In this document: one piece after another, positions 43,274 through 52,250 of the stretch
Layout of the letters: every line of letters starts with the position of its first letter
Position numbering within the stretch: position 1 is the stretch's first letter
Assembly: GCF_001693515.2 (NCBI RefSeq)
Contig: NZ_CP042968.1
Span: forward strand, 2,480,001-2,544,000
DNA: 64,000 nt
Origin: Bradyrhizobium paxllaeri
Lineage (GTDB): Bacteria; Pseudomonadota; Alphaproteobacteria; Rhizobiales; Xanthobacteraceae
Direction of reading: 5' to 3'
Notes under the pieces: generated by a model
What the model saw: only the letters and a program-made list of their open reading frames with translations
What the model was told of the DNA's origin: nothing
Databases searched by the model: none
Translations under genes and position numbers: made by a program

Positions 43274-44099
43274 GGGTAGCCTCCGCAACGCCGGCGTTTT
43301 GTGGAATCGCAATCCGCTCGGGATGCGCAAAGATTTCAAAGCCGTCGGATCGGGCAATCGCCGCCAGCGTGATGCCGGCGGCCTCCGCCGTGCGCACGGC
43401 GAGCGCCGTCGGCGCCGACACCGCGACCATCAGCGGGGCGCCGATCGCCGCGGTTTTCTGCACCATCTCGACCGAGACGCGGCTGGTCAGCAGCACCATG
43501 CCCTCAGTGGCGGGACTGGCGGCCTGCGCCAGCGCGCCGGCGAGCTTGTCGAGCGCGTTGTGGCGGCCGACGTCCTCCCGCAACGCCACGAGACCGTGCG
43601 CCGGCGTCCAGAACGCCGCCGCATGCACCGCGCGGGTCTGGATGTTGATCTGCTGCAACAGGGTCATGCTCGCCATCGCGGTCATGATCTCCGACGGCGA
43701 GAAGGTGCGCCCCTTCGGCACGATCGCGGCAGGGCGGATGGCTTCCGCAATCGACTCCACGCCGCAAATCCCGCAACCGGTCGGGCCCGCGATATGCCGC
43801 CGCCGCTCATTGACCAGCTCGGCGCTGGAAGGTTTCAGCCACATCCTGAGTTCGATGCCATCATCGAGTTCCACGACGTCGAGCGTCTCGATCTCGCCGG
43901 GCGACTGCACGATGCCTTCGTTGAGGCTGAAGCCGATGGCAAAGTCCTGCAGGTCCTGCGGCGTACCCATCATGACGGCATAGGTGCCGCCATTGTAGGT
44001 CAGCGCGATGGCCGTCTCCTCCGGGATCAGGCGCGCGCCTTCGCCGAGCTGGCCGTTGCGCCAGATCTGCCGATCGGCGGTGGTGACCGGATCGGGCAT
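43263..44099 (-). CDS. fdhD: Formate dehydrogenase accessory sulfurtransferase FdhD
   Basis: A 278-residue protein that transfers sulfur to the Mo-bis-MGD cofactor of formate dehydrogenase. Visible are EETAIALTYNGGTYAVMMGTPQDLQDFAIGFSLNEGIV, the CxxC sulfur-shuttle loop GPTGCGICGVES, VHAAAF, EDVGRHNALDKLAG, and LTSRVSVEMVQKTAAIGAPLMVAVSAPTALAV. It lies 3 nt after fdsA (stop at 44103), in the operon. Confidence 0.95.
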   Translation of the reverse strand: MPDPVTTADRQIWRNGQLGEGARLIPEETAIALTYNGGTYAVMMGTPQDLQDFAIGFSLNEGIVQSPGEIETLDVVELDDGIELRMWLKPSSAELVNERRRHIAGPTGCGICGVESIAEAIRPAAIVPKGRTFSPSEIMTAMASMTLLQQINIQTRAVHAAAFWTPAHGLVALREDVGRHNALDKLAGALAQAASPATEGMVLLTSRVSVEMVQKTAAIGAPLMVAVSAPTALAVRTAEAAGITLAAIARSDGFEIFAHPERIAIPQNAGVAEATHVA

Positions 44100-44102
44100 G
44101 CC

Positions 44103-46976
44103 TTACTCCGCGGCTTCCGCCGGCGCGATGCGGCGGGAGTGGCGGGCCTGCTCGTCATAGGCCTTCTGCCAGTCGGACGGTCCGTTCGACGGCGAGATCT
44201 GCACCGCCGTGACCTTGTATTCCGGACAGTTGGTGGCCCAGTCCGAGAAGTCGGTGGTGATGACGTTGGCCTGCGTGTCCGGGTGGTGGAAGGTGGTGTA
44301 GACCACGCCCGGCGCCACGCGGTCGGTGATCTCCGCGCGCAGCGTGGTCTCGCCGGCGCGGCTCGCCAGCCGCACCCAATCACCATCGCGGACGCCGCGC
44401 TGTTCGGCGTCGTGCGGATGGATTTCGAGCCGGTCCTCGCTGTGCCAGACGACGTTATCGGTGCGGCGGGTCTGTGCGCCGACATTGTATTGGCTGAGGA
44501 TGCGTCCCGTCGTTAGCAGCAGCGGATAGCGCGGGCCGGTGCGTTCATCGGTTGCGACATATTCGGTTATGACGAACTTGCCCTTGCCGCGCACGAAGCC
44601 GCCGATATGCATCACCGGCGTGCCTTCCGGCGCCTTCTCGTTGCAGGGCCACTGCACCGAGCCGAGCTCGTCGAGCTTGGCGTAGGAAACGCCGGTGAAG
44701 GTCGGCGTCAGCGCCGCGATCTCATCCATGATCTCCGACGGATGATTGTAGTGCATGTCGTAGCCCATCGCCTTGGCAAGGCCGATGGTGACTTCCCAGT
44801 CGGCAAGGCCGTTGCGCGGCGTCATCACCTTGCGGACGCGCTGGATGCGGCGTTCGGCATTGGTGAAGGTGCCGTCCTTCTCCAGGAAGGTCGATCCCGG
44901 CAGGAAGACGTGGGCGTAGTTTGCGGTCTCGTTGAGGAAGAGGTCATGCACGATGACGCATTCCATCGACGACAGCGCCGCCACCACATGCTTGGTGTTG
45001 GGGTCGGATTGCAGGATGTCCTCGCCCTGCACATAGATGCCCATGAACGTGCCCTCGATCGCGGCATCGAACATGTTTGGAATGCGCAGGCCCGGCTCGG
45101 GATTGAGCTTGACGTTCCACATCGCCTCGAACTGGTCGCGCACCGCATCGCCCGAGATATGGCGATAGCCGGGCAGTTCGTGCGGGAACGAGCCCATGTC
45201 GCAGGAGCCCTGAACGTTGTTCTGGCCGCGCAGCGGGTTTACGCCGACGCCGGGGCGGCCGATATTGCCGGTCGCCATCGCGAGGTTGGCGATCGCGATC
45301 ACCGTGGTCGAGCCCTGGCTGTGCTCAGTGACGCCCAGGCCGTAATAGATCGCGCCGTTGCCGCCGGTGGCGAACTGCCGCGCCGCTTCGCGCAACACCT
45401 TGGGATCGACGCCGGTCATGATGGCGGTCGATTCCGGGCTGTTGTTCGGCTGCGCCACGAAGGCAGCCCATTCCTCGAACTCGCTCCAGTCGCAGCGCTC
45501 GCGCACGAAGGCCTCATCCACGAGACCTTCGGTGACGATGACGTGTGCGAGAGCCGTGAGCACGGCAACGTTGGTGCCGGGCATCAAGGGCAGATGCAGC
45601 GCCGACATATGCGGGCCTTCCACCATCTCGGTGCGGCGGGGATCGACCACGATCAGCTTGGCACCCTGGCGCAGCCGTTTCTTCAGCCGCGAGGCGAACA
45701 CCGGATGCGCGGAGGCGGGATTGGCGCCGATCACCATCACGACGTCGGTATGTTCGACCGAGTCGAAATCCTGCGTGCCGGCCGAGGTGCCGAAGGTGGT
45801 CGACAGGCCGTAGCCGGTCGGCGAATGGCAGACACGGGCGCAGGTATCGACGTTGTTGTTGCCAAAACCGCCGCGGATCAGCTTCTGCACCAGATAGGTT
45901 TCTTCATTGGTGCAGCGGGAGGAGGTGATGCCGCCGACCGCGTCGCGGCCATGCTTCTGCTGGATGCCCTTGAACTTGGCGGCGGCAAAGCTGAACGCCT
46001 CATCCCACGATACCTCGCGCCAGGGATCGGCGATATCTTCGCGGATCATTGGCTTGAGGATGCGCTCCTTGTGGGTGGTGTAGCCCCAGGCGAAGCGGCC
46101 CTTGACGCAGGAATGGCCGCGATTGGCCTTGCCGTCCTTCCACGGCACCATGCGCACCACTTCCTCGCCGCGCATTTCAGCCTTGAAGGCGCAGCCGACG
46201 CCGCAATAGGCGCAGGTGGTGACCACGGAATGCTCGGGCTGGCCGATCTCGATGACGGATTTTTCGGTCAGCGTCGCGGTCGGGCAGGCCTGCACGCAGG
46301 CGCCGCAGGACACGCATTCGGAGCCGAGGAAACTTTCGCTCATGCCGGGCGATACCCGGCTGTCAAAACCGCGGCCGGAAATCGTCAGCGCAAAGGTGCC
46401 CTGAACTTCCTCGCAAGCGCGGACACAGCGCGAGCAGACGATGCACTTCGAAGGATCGTAGGTGAAGTAGGGGTTGGATTCGTCCTTCGGCATCCAGTTG
46501 TCGTTGGTGCAGCCGTCGGACTTGGCGAACACATGGTTCTCGCCCTCATAGCCATAGCGCACGTCGCGCAGGCCGACCGCGCCCGCCATGTCCTGCAATT
46601 CGCAGTCGCCATTGGCGGCGCAGGTCAGGCAGTCCAGCGGATGATCGGAGATGTACAACTCCATCACGCCCTTGCGCAGCTTCTTCAGCCGCTCGGTCTG
46701 GGTGTGAACGACAAGGCCGGGCATGACCGGCGTGGTGCAGGACGCCGGCGTTCCGGCGCGGCCCTCGATCTCGATCAGGCAGAGACGGCAGGAGCCGAAC
46801 GCGTCGACCATGTCGGTCGCGCATAGTTTCGGAATCTGCGTGCCGGCTTCCATGGCCGCGCGCATGATGGAGGTGCCCTCGGGCACCGTGACGCTGTTGC
46901 CGTCGATGGTGAGCGTCACCATCGCCTCAGATTTCGAGCGGGGCGTGCCGAAGTCGATCTCTTCGATCAAGGACAT
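44103..46976 (-). CDS. fdsA: NAD-dependent formate dehydrogenase alpha (catalytic, Mo-bis-MGD) subunit
   Basis: A 957-residue subunit. The N-terminal [2Fe-2S] domain has CATDMVDAFGSCRLCLIEIEGRAGTPASC. A NuoG-like His-Cys cluster segment (HPLDCLTCAANGDCELQ) and two [4Fe-4S] motifs (CIVCSRCVRACEE; CVSCGACVQACPT) follow. The molybdopterin oxidoreductase domain starts with CAYCGVGCAF and carries CARVCHSPTGYGL with the Mo-ligating Cys. The C-terminal MGD-binding domain is near LLTTGRILSQYNVGAQTRRT. The start MSLIEEID has TAGGAGAC upstream. It oxidises formate to CO2, passing electrons to FdsB. Confidence 0.96.
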   Translation of the reverse strand: MSLIEEIDFGTPRSKSEAMVTLTIDGNSVTVPEGTSIMRAAMEAGTQIPKLCATDMVDAFGSCRLCLIEIEGRAGTPASCTTPVMPGLVVHTQTERLKKLRKGVMELYISDHPLDCLTCAANGDCELQDMAGAVGLRDVRYGYEGENHVFAKSDGCTNDNWMPKDESNPYFTYDPSKCIVCSRCVRACEEVQGTFALTISGRGFDSRVSPGMSESFLGSECVSCGACVQACPTATLTEKSVIEIGQPEHSVVTTCAYCGVGCAFKAEMRGEEVVRMVPWKDGKANRGHSCVKGRFAWGYTTHKERILKPMIREDIADPWREVSWDEAFSFAAAKFKGIQQKHGRDAVGGITSSRCTNEETYLVQKLIRGGFGNNNVDTCARVCHSPTGYGLSTTFGTSAGTQDFDSVEHTDVVMVIGANPASAHPVFASRLKKRLRQGAKLIVVDPRRTEMVEGPHMSALHLPLMPGTNVAVLTALAHVIVTEGLVDEAFVRERCDWSEFEEWAAFVAQPNNSPESTAIMTGVDPKVLREAARQFATGGNGAIYYGLGVTEHSQGSTTVIAIANLAMATGNIGRPGVGVNPLRGQNNVQGSCDMGSFPHELPGYRHISGDAVRDQFEAMWNVKLNPEPGLRIPNMFDAAIEGTFMGIYVQGEDILQSDPNTKHVVAALSSMECVIVHDLFLNETANYAHVFLPGSTFLEKDGTFTNAERRIQRVRKVMTPRNGLADWEVTIGLAKAMGYDMHYNHPSEIMDEIAALTPTFTGVSYAKLDELGSVQWPCNEKAPEGTPVMHIGGFVRGKGKFVITEYVATDERTGPRYPLLLTTGRILSQYNVGAQTRRTDNVVWHSEDRLEIHPHDAEQRGVRDGDWVRLASRAGETTLRAEITDRVAPGVVYTTFHHPDTQANVITTDFSDWATNCPEYKVTAVQISPSNGPSDWQKAYDEQARHSRRIAPAEAAE

Positions 46977-46986
46977 TGTCAGTCTC

Positions 46987-48543
46987 CTATTCCGCGGCCT
47001 GCAGCGTGGCCGGTGCCGGGCCAAAATCTTCCCGGAAATGTTTCAATGCGCTGAGCACGGGGTAGGGCGTGAAGCCGCCGAGCGCGCAGAGCGAGCCGAA
47101 TTTCATGGTGTTGCAGAGGTCTTCGACCACGGCGAGGTTTTCGGATGTGCGCTCGCCGCGGATGATCTTGTCGATGGTCTCGACGCCGCGGGTCGAGCCG
47201 ATCCGGCACGGCGTGCACTTGCCGCAGGATTCGACCGCGCAGAATTCCATCGCGAACCGCGCCTGCTTCGCCATGTCGACGCTGTCGTCGAATACGACGA
47301 TGCCGCCATGGCCGATCAGCCCGTCGCGTGCGGCGAAGGCTTCATAATCGAACGGCGTATCGAACAATTCGCGGGGGAAGTAGGCGCCGAGCGGACCGCC
47401 GACCTGTACGGCGCGAACCGGGCGGCCGGTAAACGTGCCGCCGCCGATATCGTCGACGAGTTCGCCGAGCGTGACGCCGAAGGCGGTTTCGAACAGGCCG
47501 CCATGCCTGATGTTGCCGGCAAGCTGGATCGGCATCGTGCCGCGCGAGCGCCCCATGCCGAAATCCGCATAGGCTTTCGCGCCGTTGTCGAGAATGAAGG
47601 GGATTGCCGCAAACGACAGCACGTTGTTGATCACGGTCGGCCGGCCGAACAGGCCCTTGTGCGCCGGCAGCGGCGGCTTGGCGCGGACGATGCCGCGGCG
47701 GCCTTCCAGGCTTTCCAGCAGCGAGGTTTCCTCGCCGCAGACATAGGCGCCGGCGCCGACCCGGACTTCGAGGTCGAAAGTGTGGGTGGAGCCGACGATG
47801 CGCTCGCCGAGATAACCGGTGCGCCGGGCCACCGCAATTGCCGCGTTCATCGCCGCCACCGCATGCGGATATTCCGAGCGGATGTAGATGTAGCCCTTGG
47901 TGGCGCCGACCGCGATGCCGGCGATCGTCATGCCCTCGATCACGACGAAGGGATCGCCTTCCATGATCATGCGGTCGGCAAACGTGCCGCTGTCGCCTTC
48001 GTCGGCATTGCAGACGATGTATTTGCGGTCAGCGCTGGCCTGCGCGACGGTCTTCCACTTGATTCCGGTCGGGAAGCCGGCGCCGCCGCGTCCGCGCAGT
48101 CCGGATGCGGTGACGTCGGCGAGAATCTCGTCGGAAGTGAGCGTCAGGGCGCGCTCCAAACCCTTGTAGCCGTCATGCGCGCGATAATCTCCGACCGAAC
48201 GCGGATCGATCACGCCACAGCGAGCAAAGGTCAGACGGGTCTGCCGCTTCAGCCAGGGGATTTCCTCGGTGAGGCCGAGCCGCAGGGCGTGCGGGCCATT
48301 GCTTGCCATCGCATCGAACAGGGAGGGGACGTCCGCAGGAGACACCGGGCCATACGCGACGCGGCCTTTCACTGTCGCTACCTCGACCATTGGCTCCAGC
48401 CAATAAAGCCCGCGCGATCCGTTCCTGATGATCTCGATCGGGAGTCCGCGCTTCTCTGCGGCCTGCTCGAGCGCGGCAACGACATCATCGGCACCGACGG
48501 CAATCGCGCCGGCATCGCGCGGAACGAAGATACGCATTTTCAT
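46987..48543 (-). CDS. fdsB: Formate dehydrogenase beta (NADH/FMN) subunit
   Basis: A 518-residue NuoF-like diaphorase. A thioredoxin-like N-terminal domain is followed by the NAD/FMN-binding glycines (VTASGLRGRGGAGFPTGIKWKTV), CNADEGDSGTFADRMIMEGDPF, GAGAYVCGEETSLLESLEGRRG, and the [4Fe-4S] motif ESCGKCTPCRIGSTRG. It hands electrons from formate to NAD+. Its start overlaps the fdsG stop by 4 nt. fdsA begins 11 nt after its stop. Confidence 0.96.
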   Translation of the reverse strand: MKMRIFVPRDAGAIAVGADDVVAALEQAAEKRGLPIEIIRNGSRGLYWLEPMVEVATVKGRVAYGPVSPADVPSLFDAMASNGPHALRLGLTEEIPWLKRQTRLTFARCGVIDPRSVGDYRAHDGYKGLERALTLTSDEILADVTASGLRGRGGAGFPTGIKWKTVAQASADRKYIVCNADEGDSGTFADRMIMEGDPFVVIEGMTIAGIAVGATKGYIYIRSEYPHAVAAMNAAIAVARRTGYLGERIVGSTHTFDLEVRVGAGAYVCGEETSLLESLEGRRGIVRAKPPLPAHKGLFGRPTVINNVLSFAAIPFILDNGAKAYADFGMGRSRGTMPIQLAGNIRHGGLFETAFGVTLGELVDDIGGGTFTGRPVRAVQVGGPLGAYFPRELFDTPFDYEAFAARDGLIGHGGIVVFDDSVDMAKQARFAMEFCAVESCGKCTPCRIGSTRGVETIDKIIRGERTSENLAVVEDLCNTMKFGSLCALGGFTPYPVLSALKHFREDFGPAPATLQAAE

Positions 48544-49028
48544 CGCTGTGCCTCCGCGACCAGCGCGTCGAGACGCTGTTCATCCAGCCGCCCGACGACG
48601 CGGCCATCCAGCATCGCCGACGGCGCGGTGGCGCAGAGCCCAAGGCAGTAGATCGGCTCCAGCGTGACGCGCGCATCAGGCGTGGTGCTTCCAATAGCGA
48701 TACCGAGCTTGGCTTCCACGCGCGCGGCGAGCGCATCGCCGCCCGCAGCCTGACACGCCTCGGCGCGGCAGATTTTCAGCACATGGCGGCCGGCGGGTTC
48801 GTGACGGAAGTCGTGATAGAACGTGAACACGCCATGCACCTCGGCGCGCGACAGGCTGAGTGCGGAGGCGATCATCGGAATGGCGGGCTCCGGCACGTAG
48901 CCGAACGCTTCCTGCATCGCGTGCAGGATCACCAGCGTCGCGCCTTCGAGCTTGTCGTGTTCGGCGATGATCTCGGCGCCGCGCGCCTCATTCCAGGGTT
49001 CGTATGCCGATGTCATCCGCGTTCTCAT
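48540..49028 (-). CDS. fdsG: Formate dehydrogenase gamma ([2Fe-2S]) subunit
   Basis: A 162-residue NuoE-like ferredoxin. Helical N-terminus: ATLVILHAMQEAFGYVPEPAIPMIASALSLSRAEVHGVFTFYHDF. The four cluster cysteines lie in KICRAEACQAAGG and YCLGLCATAPSAML. It is the first gene of the operon. The start is ambiguous between ATG 49028 and ATG 49016; the first sits next to an ATCAGAGG / CCTCTGAT inverted repeat (49027-49050) that could regulate translation. Confidence 0.94.
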   Translation of the reverse strand: MRTRMTSAYEPWNEARGAEIIAEHDKLEGATLVILHAMQEAFGYVPEPAIPMIASALSLSRAEVHGVFTFYHDFRHEPAGRHVLKICRAEACQAAGGDALAARVEAKLGIAIGSTTPDARVTLEPIYCLGLCATAPSAMLDGRVVGRLDEQRLDALVAEAQR

Positions 49029-49092
49029 CAGAGGTTGTGGAGCCTCTGATGAGTAGGGGAATCGCGGGGAATATCAATAAAGCTGTCCCATG

Positions 49093-49139
49093 TTGCGATT
49101 TCAAATCGCAATCAAAACAAGGGTATAGGCAATGCCTAT
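49093..49139. promoter_or_regulatory. Two palindromes upstream of the fds operon
   Basis: A 19-bp perfect palindrome TTGCGATTTCAAATCGCAA (49093-49111) is followed after 13 nt by a 15-bp perfect palindrome ATAGGCAATGCCTAT (49125-49139). The second has the T-N11-A form of LysR-type regulator boxes. They lie 65-110 nt upstream of fdsG, where activator sites are expected. Confidence 0.6.
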
Positions 49140-49251
49140 GAGGCAATAGCGGGGTGCGTTGGGGTTAACGCCAGATTATCGTCACATTGCGCAATGGAAC
49201 GCGCCCGTCAGGCTGCCGTGACGGGCGCGTTTGCAAGTTTGATCGTCGTTT

Positions 49252-50034
49252 TCAGAAAACGCCCGGCACCAGCATCGCCACCTTCTCGCGATAGCGCCGA
49301 TACTGATCGCCGAACATCGACACCAGATCGCGCTCTTCGAGATAGATGCCGACGAAAATGTAGGCTGTCGTTACCGCAGCGAACAGCAGATGGCCGAGTG
49401 TCATCACAGGCGTGCACCAGAAGGCAATGATGAAGCCGAGATAGATCGGGTGCCGGATCAGGTTGTAAAGGCCGGGCGTCTTGAACTTCATGGGCTCAAC
49501 CACGCGTCCGGCGAAATGCGAGACCACTTGCGTCAACCCGAACAGCTCGAAATGGCTGATCAGGAAGGTGCTGTAGAGCACGATGAGCCAGCCCACAAAG
49601 CCGCCCGCGGTCACGATGCCGGCGAGCGTGGGATTCTCGATGCTCCAGACCACCATCGGCATCGGCTGCCATTGCCAGAACAGCAGGATCAGCGAGAGGC
49701 TCGCCAGCAACACATAAGTCGAGCGTTCGATCGCAGGCGAGGCGAAGCGTGCGAACAGCTTCTTGAAGCCCTGCCGCGCCATGCCGCTGTGCTGCACGGC
49801 GAAGATCGACATCAGCACCAGATTGACCAGCAGAGCGGTCGTCAGCGAGGATGTACGACCGGTATCGACGGTCTTCGGTACGACAAATCCCGAGACGAAG
49901 CCGACCGCGTAGAGAAACGTGCCGAAGAAGATCAGGTAGGCGAGGCCGCCGTAGCAGAGGGTAAGCAGCCTCGTTGCAAGGGAGGGGACGGCGGGACGCG
50001 CCGCATTGGGGCCATTTTGCATCGTAATCGACAT
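49252..50034 (-). CDS. mddA: Methanethiol S-methyltransferase-like membrane protein (MddA/NnrU type)
   Basis: A 260-residue polytopic protein. About six TM helices are visible: LCYGGLAYLIFFGTFLYAVGFVSGFVVP, LTTALLVNLVLMSIFAVQHSGMARQGFK, STYVLLASLSLILLFWQW, and the C-terminal methyltransferase signature LYNLIRHPIYLGFIIAFW ... YIFVGIYLEERDLVSMFGDQYRRYREKVAMLVPG. This HPxYLG plus EERDL pattern is that of the isoprenylcysteine-methyltransferase-like family to which MddA belongs. B. diazoefficiens encodes MddA homologues that make dimethylsulfide from methanethiol. The ATG 50034 has AAGGAG upstream. The symbol is tentative. Confidence 0.75.
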   Translation of the reverse strand: MSITMQNGPNAARPAVPSLATRLLTLCYGGLAYLIFFGTFLYAVGFVSGFVVPKTVDTGRTSSLTTALLVNLVLMSIFAVQHSGMARQGFKKLFARFASPAIERSTYVLLASLSLILLFWQWQPMPMVVWSIENPTLAGIVTAGGFVGWLIVLYSTFLISHFELFGLTQVVSHFAGRVVEPMKFKTPGLYNLIRHPIYLGFIIAFWCTPVMTLGHLLFAAVTTAYIFVGIYLEERDLVSMFGDQYRRYREKVAMLVPGVF

Positions 50035-50082
50035 TCGAAATCTCCTTGGGTTTGGAAATGTGACGTCGGGCAAATGCTTTGT

Positions 50083-50406
50083 TCAGGACAGTTCGAGGCG
50101 CCTCTGCTTGCGGCGCCGTGCAGCTCTTTCGAGGGCGGGGTCGATCGGGCTGCGGTAGATGCGCTTGCTTTTCAGGTCGCGATCTCCGGCCTGGTGCGCC
50201 GCGAGCCAGGCGGATTGCCGATCGCGGTAGGCGATGGCGGCGGCCATCCAGCTGTCGAGAAAGCCACGCAGCCGCGCGGGCAGGGCGAGGGGGCTGATGG
50301 CGGCGCTTGCCTGGATCGGTGCGTAGGGCCGGACCGTGCCGTCGTGCGGCAACAAGCGTTCTGGTGAAACATTCCCCTTGGCGGGATTGAGCAACAGGCC
50401 AATCAT
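50083..50406 (-). CDS. Hypothetical protein (107 aa)
   Basis: A soluble basic protein starting MIGLLLNPAKGNVSPERLLP, with LPARLRGFLDSWMAAAIAYRDRQSAWLAAHQAGDRDLKSKRIYRSPIDPALERAARRRKQRRLELS. GGAG lies 6 nt before the ATG 50406 (ATG 50412 is nearly as good). The RIYR, aromatic and basic tail recall small uncharacterised Bradyrhizobium proteins. It is divergent from the winged-helix/TPR regulator at 50588. Confidence 0.6.
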   Translation of the reverse strand: MIGLLLNPAKGNVSPERLLPHDGTVRPYAPIQASAAISPLALPARLRGFLDSWMAAAIAYRDRQSAWLAAHQAGDRDLKSKRIYRSPIDPALERAARRRKQRRLELS

Positions 50407-50587
50407 GGTCATCTCCGATTGAACGATGATTGGCCCGTCTGTAGATTGGGATTCCTGTTCCCGCTTGGCGGAGTCCTTGAGAAGACCTTTGTTTTTCCTC
50501 CGGAAGTGGCTGTTTTTACTTAGTTTGTATCCGTGAACCGCCTGATAGTGGCCGGACCTGCCTCGCATCGGAACAACAGAGGTGGTA

Positions 50588-52240
50588 TTGCAGTACCGAT
50601 TCGCCGAATATGAAATCGATCTCGGTCAGCATGAGCTGCGCCGGCTGGGCGAAGCCGTGCATATCGAGCCCCAGGTATTCGATCTCATCGTTCACCTCGT
50701 GCGCAACCATGACCGTATCGTCAGCAAGGACGAACTGATCGAGACGGTCTGGAATGGCCGGATCATTTCCGAAGCCGCGCTCTCCAGCCGCATCAATGGC
50801 GCCCGGCGCGCGCTTGGTGACAACGGAAACGACCAGCTCTTTATTCGGACGTTGCACAAGCGGGGATTCCGGTTTGTCGGAGATGTTCACGCCATCGATG
50901 CGCCGAAAGCCGACGTAGAGACGGCTCCGCTTGTTCCTGACGATGCCGTTACGCCGGACGATCCCTCAGGCCGCGTCTCGGTTTCTGCCGAAGTGCCGCG
51001 CCTTGAGGATGTCGTTTCGGAGTCCATCAAGGCGGAGGCCGTCACGCGATCGTCGATCGCCGTGATGCCGTTTGGAAACATGTCTGATGATCCCGAGAAC
51101 GACTACTTCAGTTACGGATTGACCGAGGACATCATTCGTCTCCTTGCCCGAAACCGATGGCTTTCGGTCATCTCGCGGCACTCGACCGTGGCGTTCCAGG
51201 GACGCACGGTGGACGCACGCGAAATTGGCGAGCAGCTCGGTGTCAGGTACGTGCTGGTCGGCAGCGTTCGCAAGAGTCGCGACGCGGTGCGGATAACGGC
51301 GGAACTGGTCCGGGCGGCCGATCGAAAGCAATTATGGGCCGACAAATACGATCTGAAGCTGGAGTATATCTTCGATATTCAGGAGGAGATGGCGCGCCAG
51401 ATCGCCGCAACGATCGAGCCTGAGCTGTCCAAGGTCGAGCAGCAACTCGCCGCCCGCAAGGCGCCGGAAAGTCTGGATGCCTGGGATTGCTACCAGCGCG
51501 GCCTGTGGAATTTCTGGCGCTTCACCACGCCTGGGTTCGATTCGGCCGAAGCCTATTTTCAGCGGGCGATTTCAGCAGATCCGAATTTCGCCCGCGGCCA
51601 TGGCGCTCTCAGCTACGTCAACTTGCAACGCGCTTTTGTTGACGAGCCGAAAGATCGCCCGGCGCGACTGGAAACGGCGTTGCGCCAGGCGCGTGATGCC
51701 GTGGCGCTCGATGACCTCGATTGTTTTTGCCACTGCGTCCTCGGACGAGCGCTTTGTTTGACCCATCAGAATGACGAAGCACTGGCAGCGCTCGACGTAG
51801 CCCTGGAGCTCAATCCAAGCTTTGCGCAAGCCTATTTCGCGCAAGGGTTCAACCTGCTCTGGTACGGGCGGGAGATCGAGGCAGAAACGCTGCTCGATCA
51901 GGCGACCATGCTTAGTCCGCGCGACAGCCATTTGTGGAGTTTCCACCACGTCCGCTCCTGGACGCACTTCTCCTTGGGCGAATACGACATAGCGGCCGAG
52001 TTCGCCCGAAGGGCAACACGGCAGCCCAATGTCACCTATCAGGCCTTTGCATCCCTCGCGGCGTCGCTTGGTCTTTTCGGTGAGCAGGCGCAGGCAAAAG
52101 CGGCGGCCGCCGAGCTGCTCCAGCGCAAGCCGAACTACAGCCTCGAGACGGCGCGACAGGAGCTGTTCTTCTGCAATGATCGCGGTTTCATCGATCGCTT
52201 CGTCGAAGGACTGCGTGTCGCCGGTATCGCGCGCGCCTAG
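50588..52240 (+). CDS. CadC-like winged-helix regulator with TolB-like and TPR regions
   Basis: A protein of about 550 residues. The N-terminal OmpR-type winged helix reads YRFAEYEIDLGQHELRRLGEAVHIEPQVFDLIVHLVRNHDRIVSKDELIETVWNGRIISEAALSSRINGARRALGD ... IRTLHKRGFRFVG. There is no receiver domain and no obvious transmembrane segment. A TolB-like domain follows (SIAVMPFGNMSDDPENDYFSYGLTEDIIRLLARNRWLSVISRHST), then TPR-like helices from about residue 310 (AEAYFQRAISADPNFARGHGALSYV). I prefer the TTG at 50588 with AGAGGTGG upstream; GTG 50582 is the alternative. Probably a soluble one-component regulator; targets unknown. Confidence 0.85.
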   Translation: MQYRFAEYEIDLGQHELRRLGEAVHIEPQVFDLIVHLVRNHDRIVSKDELIETVWNGRIISEAALSSRINGARRALGDNGNDQLFIRTLHKRGFRFVGDVHAIDAPKADVETAPLVPDDAVTPDDPSGRVSVSAEVPRLEDVVSESIKAEAVTRSSIAVMPFGNMSDDPENDYFSYGLTEDIIRLLARNRWLSVISRHSTVAFQGRTVDAREIGEQLGVRYVLVGSVRKSRDAVRITAELVRAADRKQLWADKYDLKLEYIFDIQEEMARQIAATIEPELSKVEQQLAARKAPESLDAWDCYQRGLWNFWRFTTPGFDSAEAYFQRAISADPNFARGHGALSYVNLQRAFVDEPKDRPARLETALRQARDAVALDDLDCFCHCVLGRALCLTHQNDEALAALDVALELNPSFAQAYFAQGFNLLWYGREIEAETLLDQATMLSPRDSHLWSFHHVRSWTHFSLGEYDIAAEFARRATRQPNVTYQAFASLAASLGLFGEQAQAKAAAAELLQRKPNYSLETARQELFFCNDRGFIDRFVEGLRVAGIARA

Positions 52241-52250
52241 TTTGGTGCGA

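Noticed and set aside
44607..46826. Very long plus-strand open frame (739 codons) opposite fdsA
   Set aside because: Arg/His/Gly-rich and without domains; it is the GC-rich antisense shadow of the formate dehydrogenase gene, which has clear cofactor motifs.
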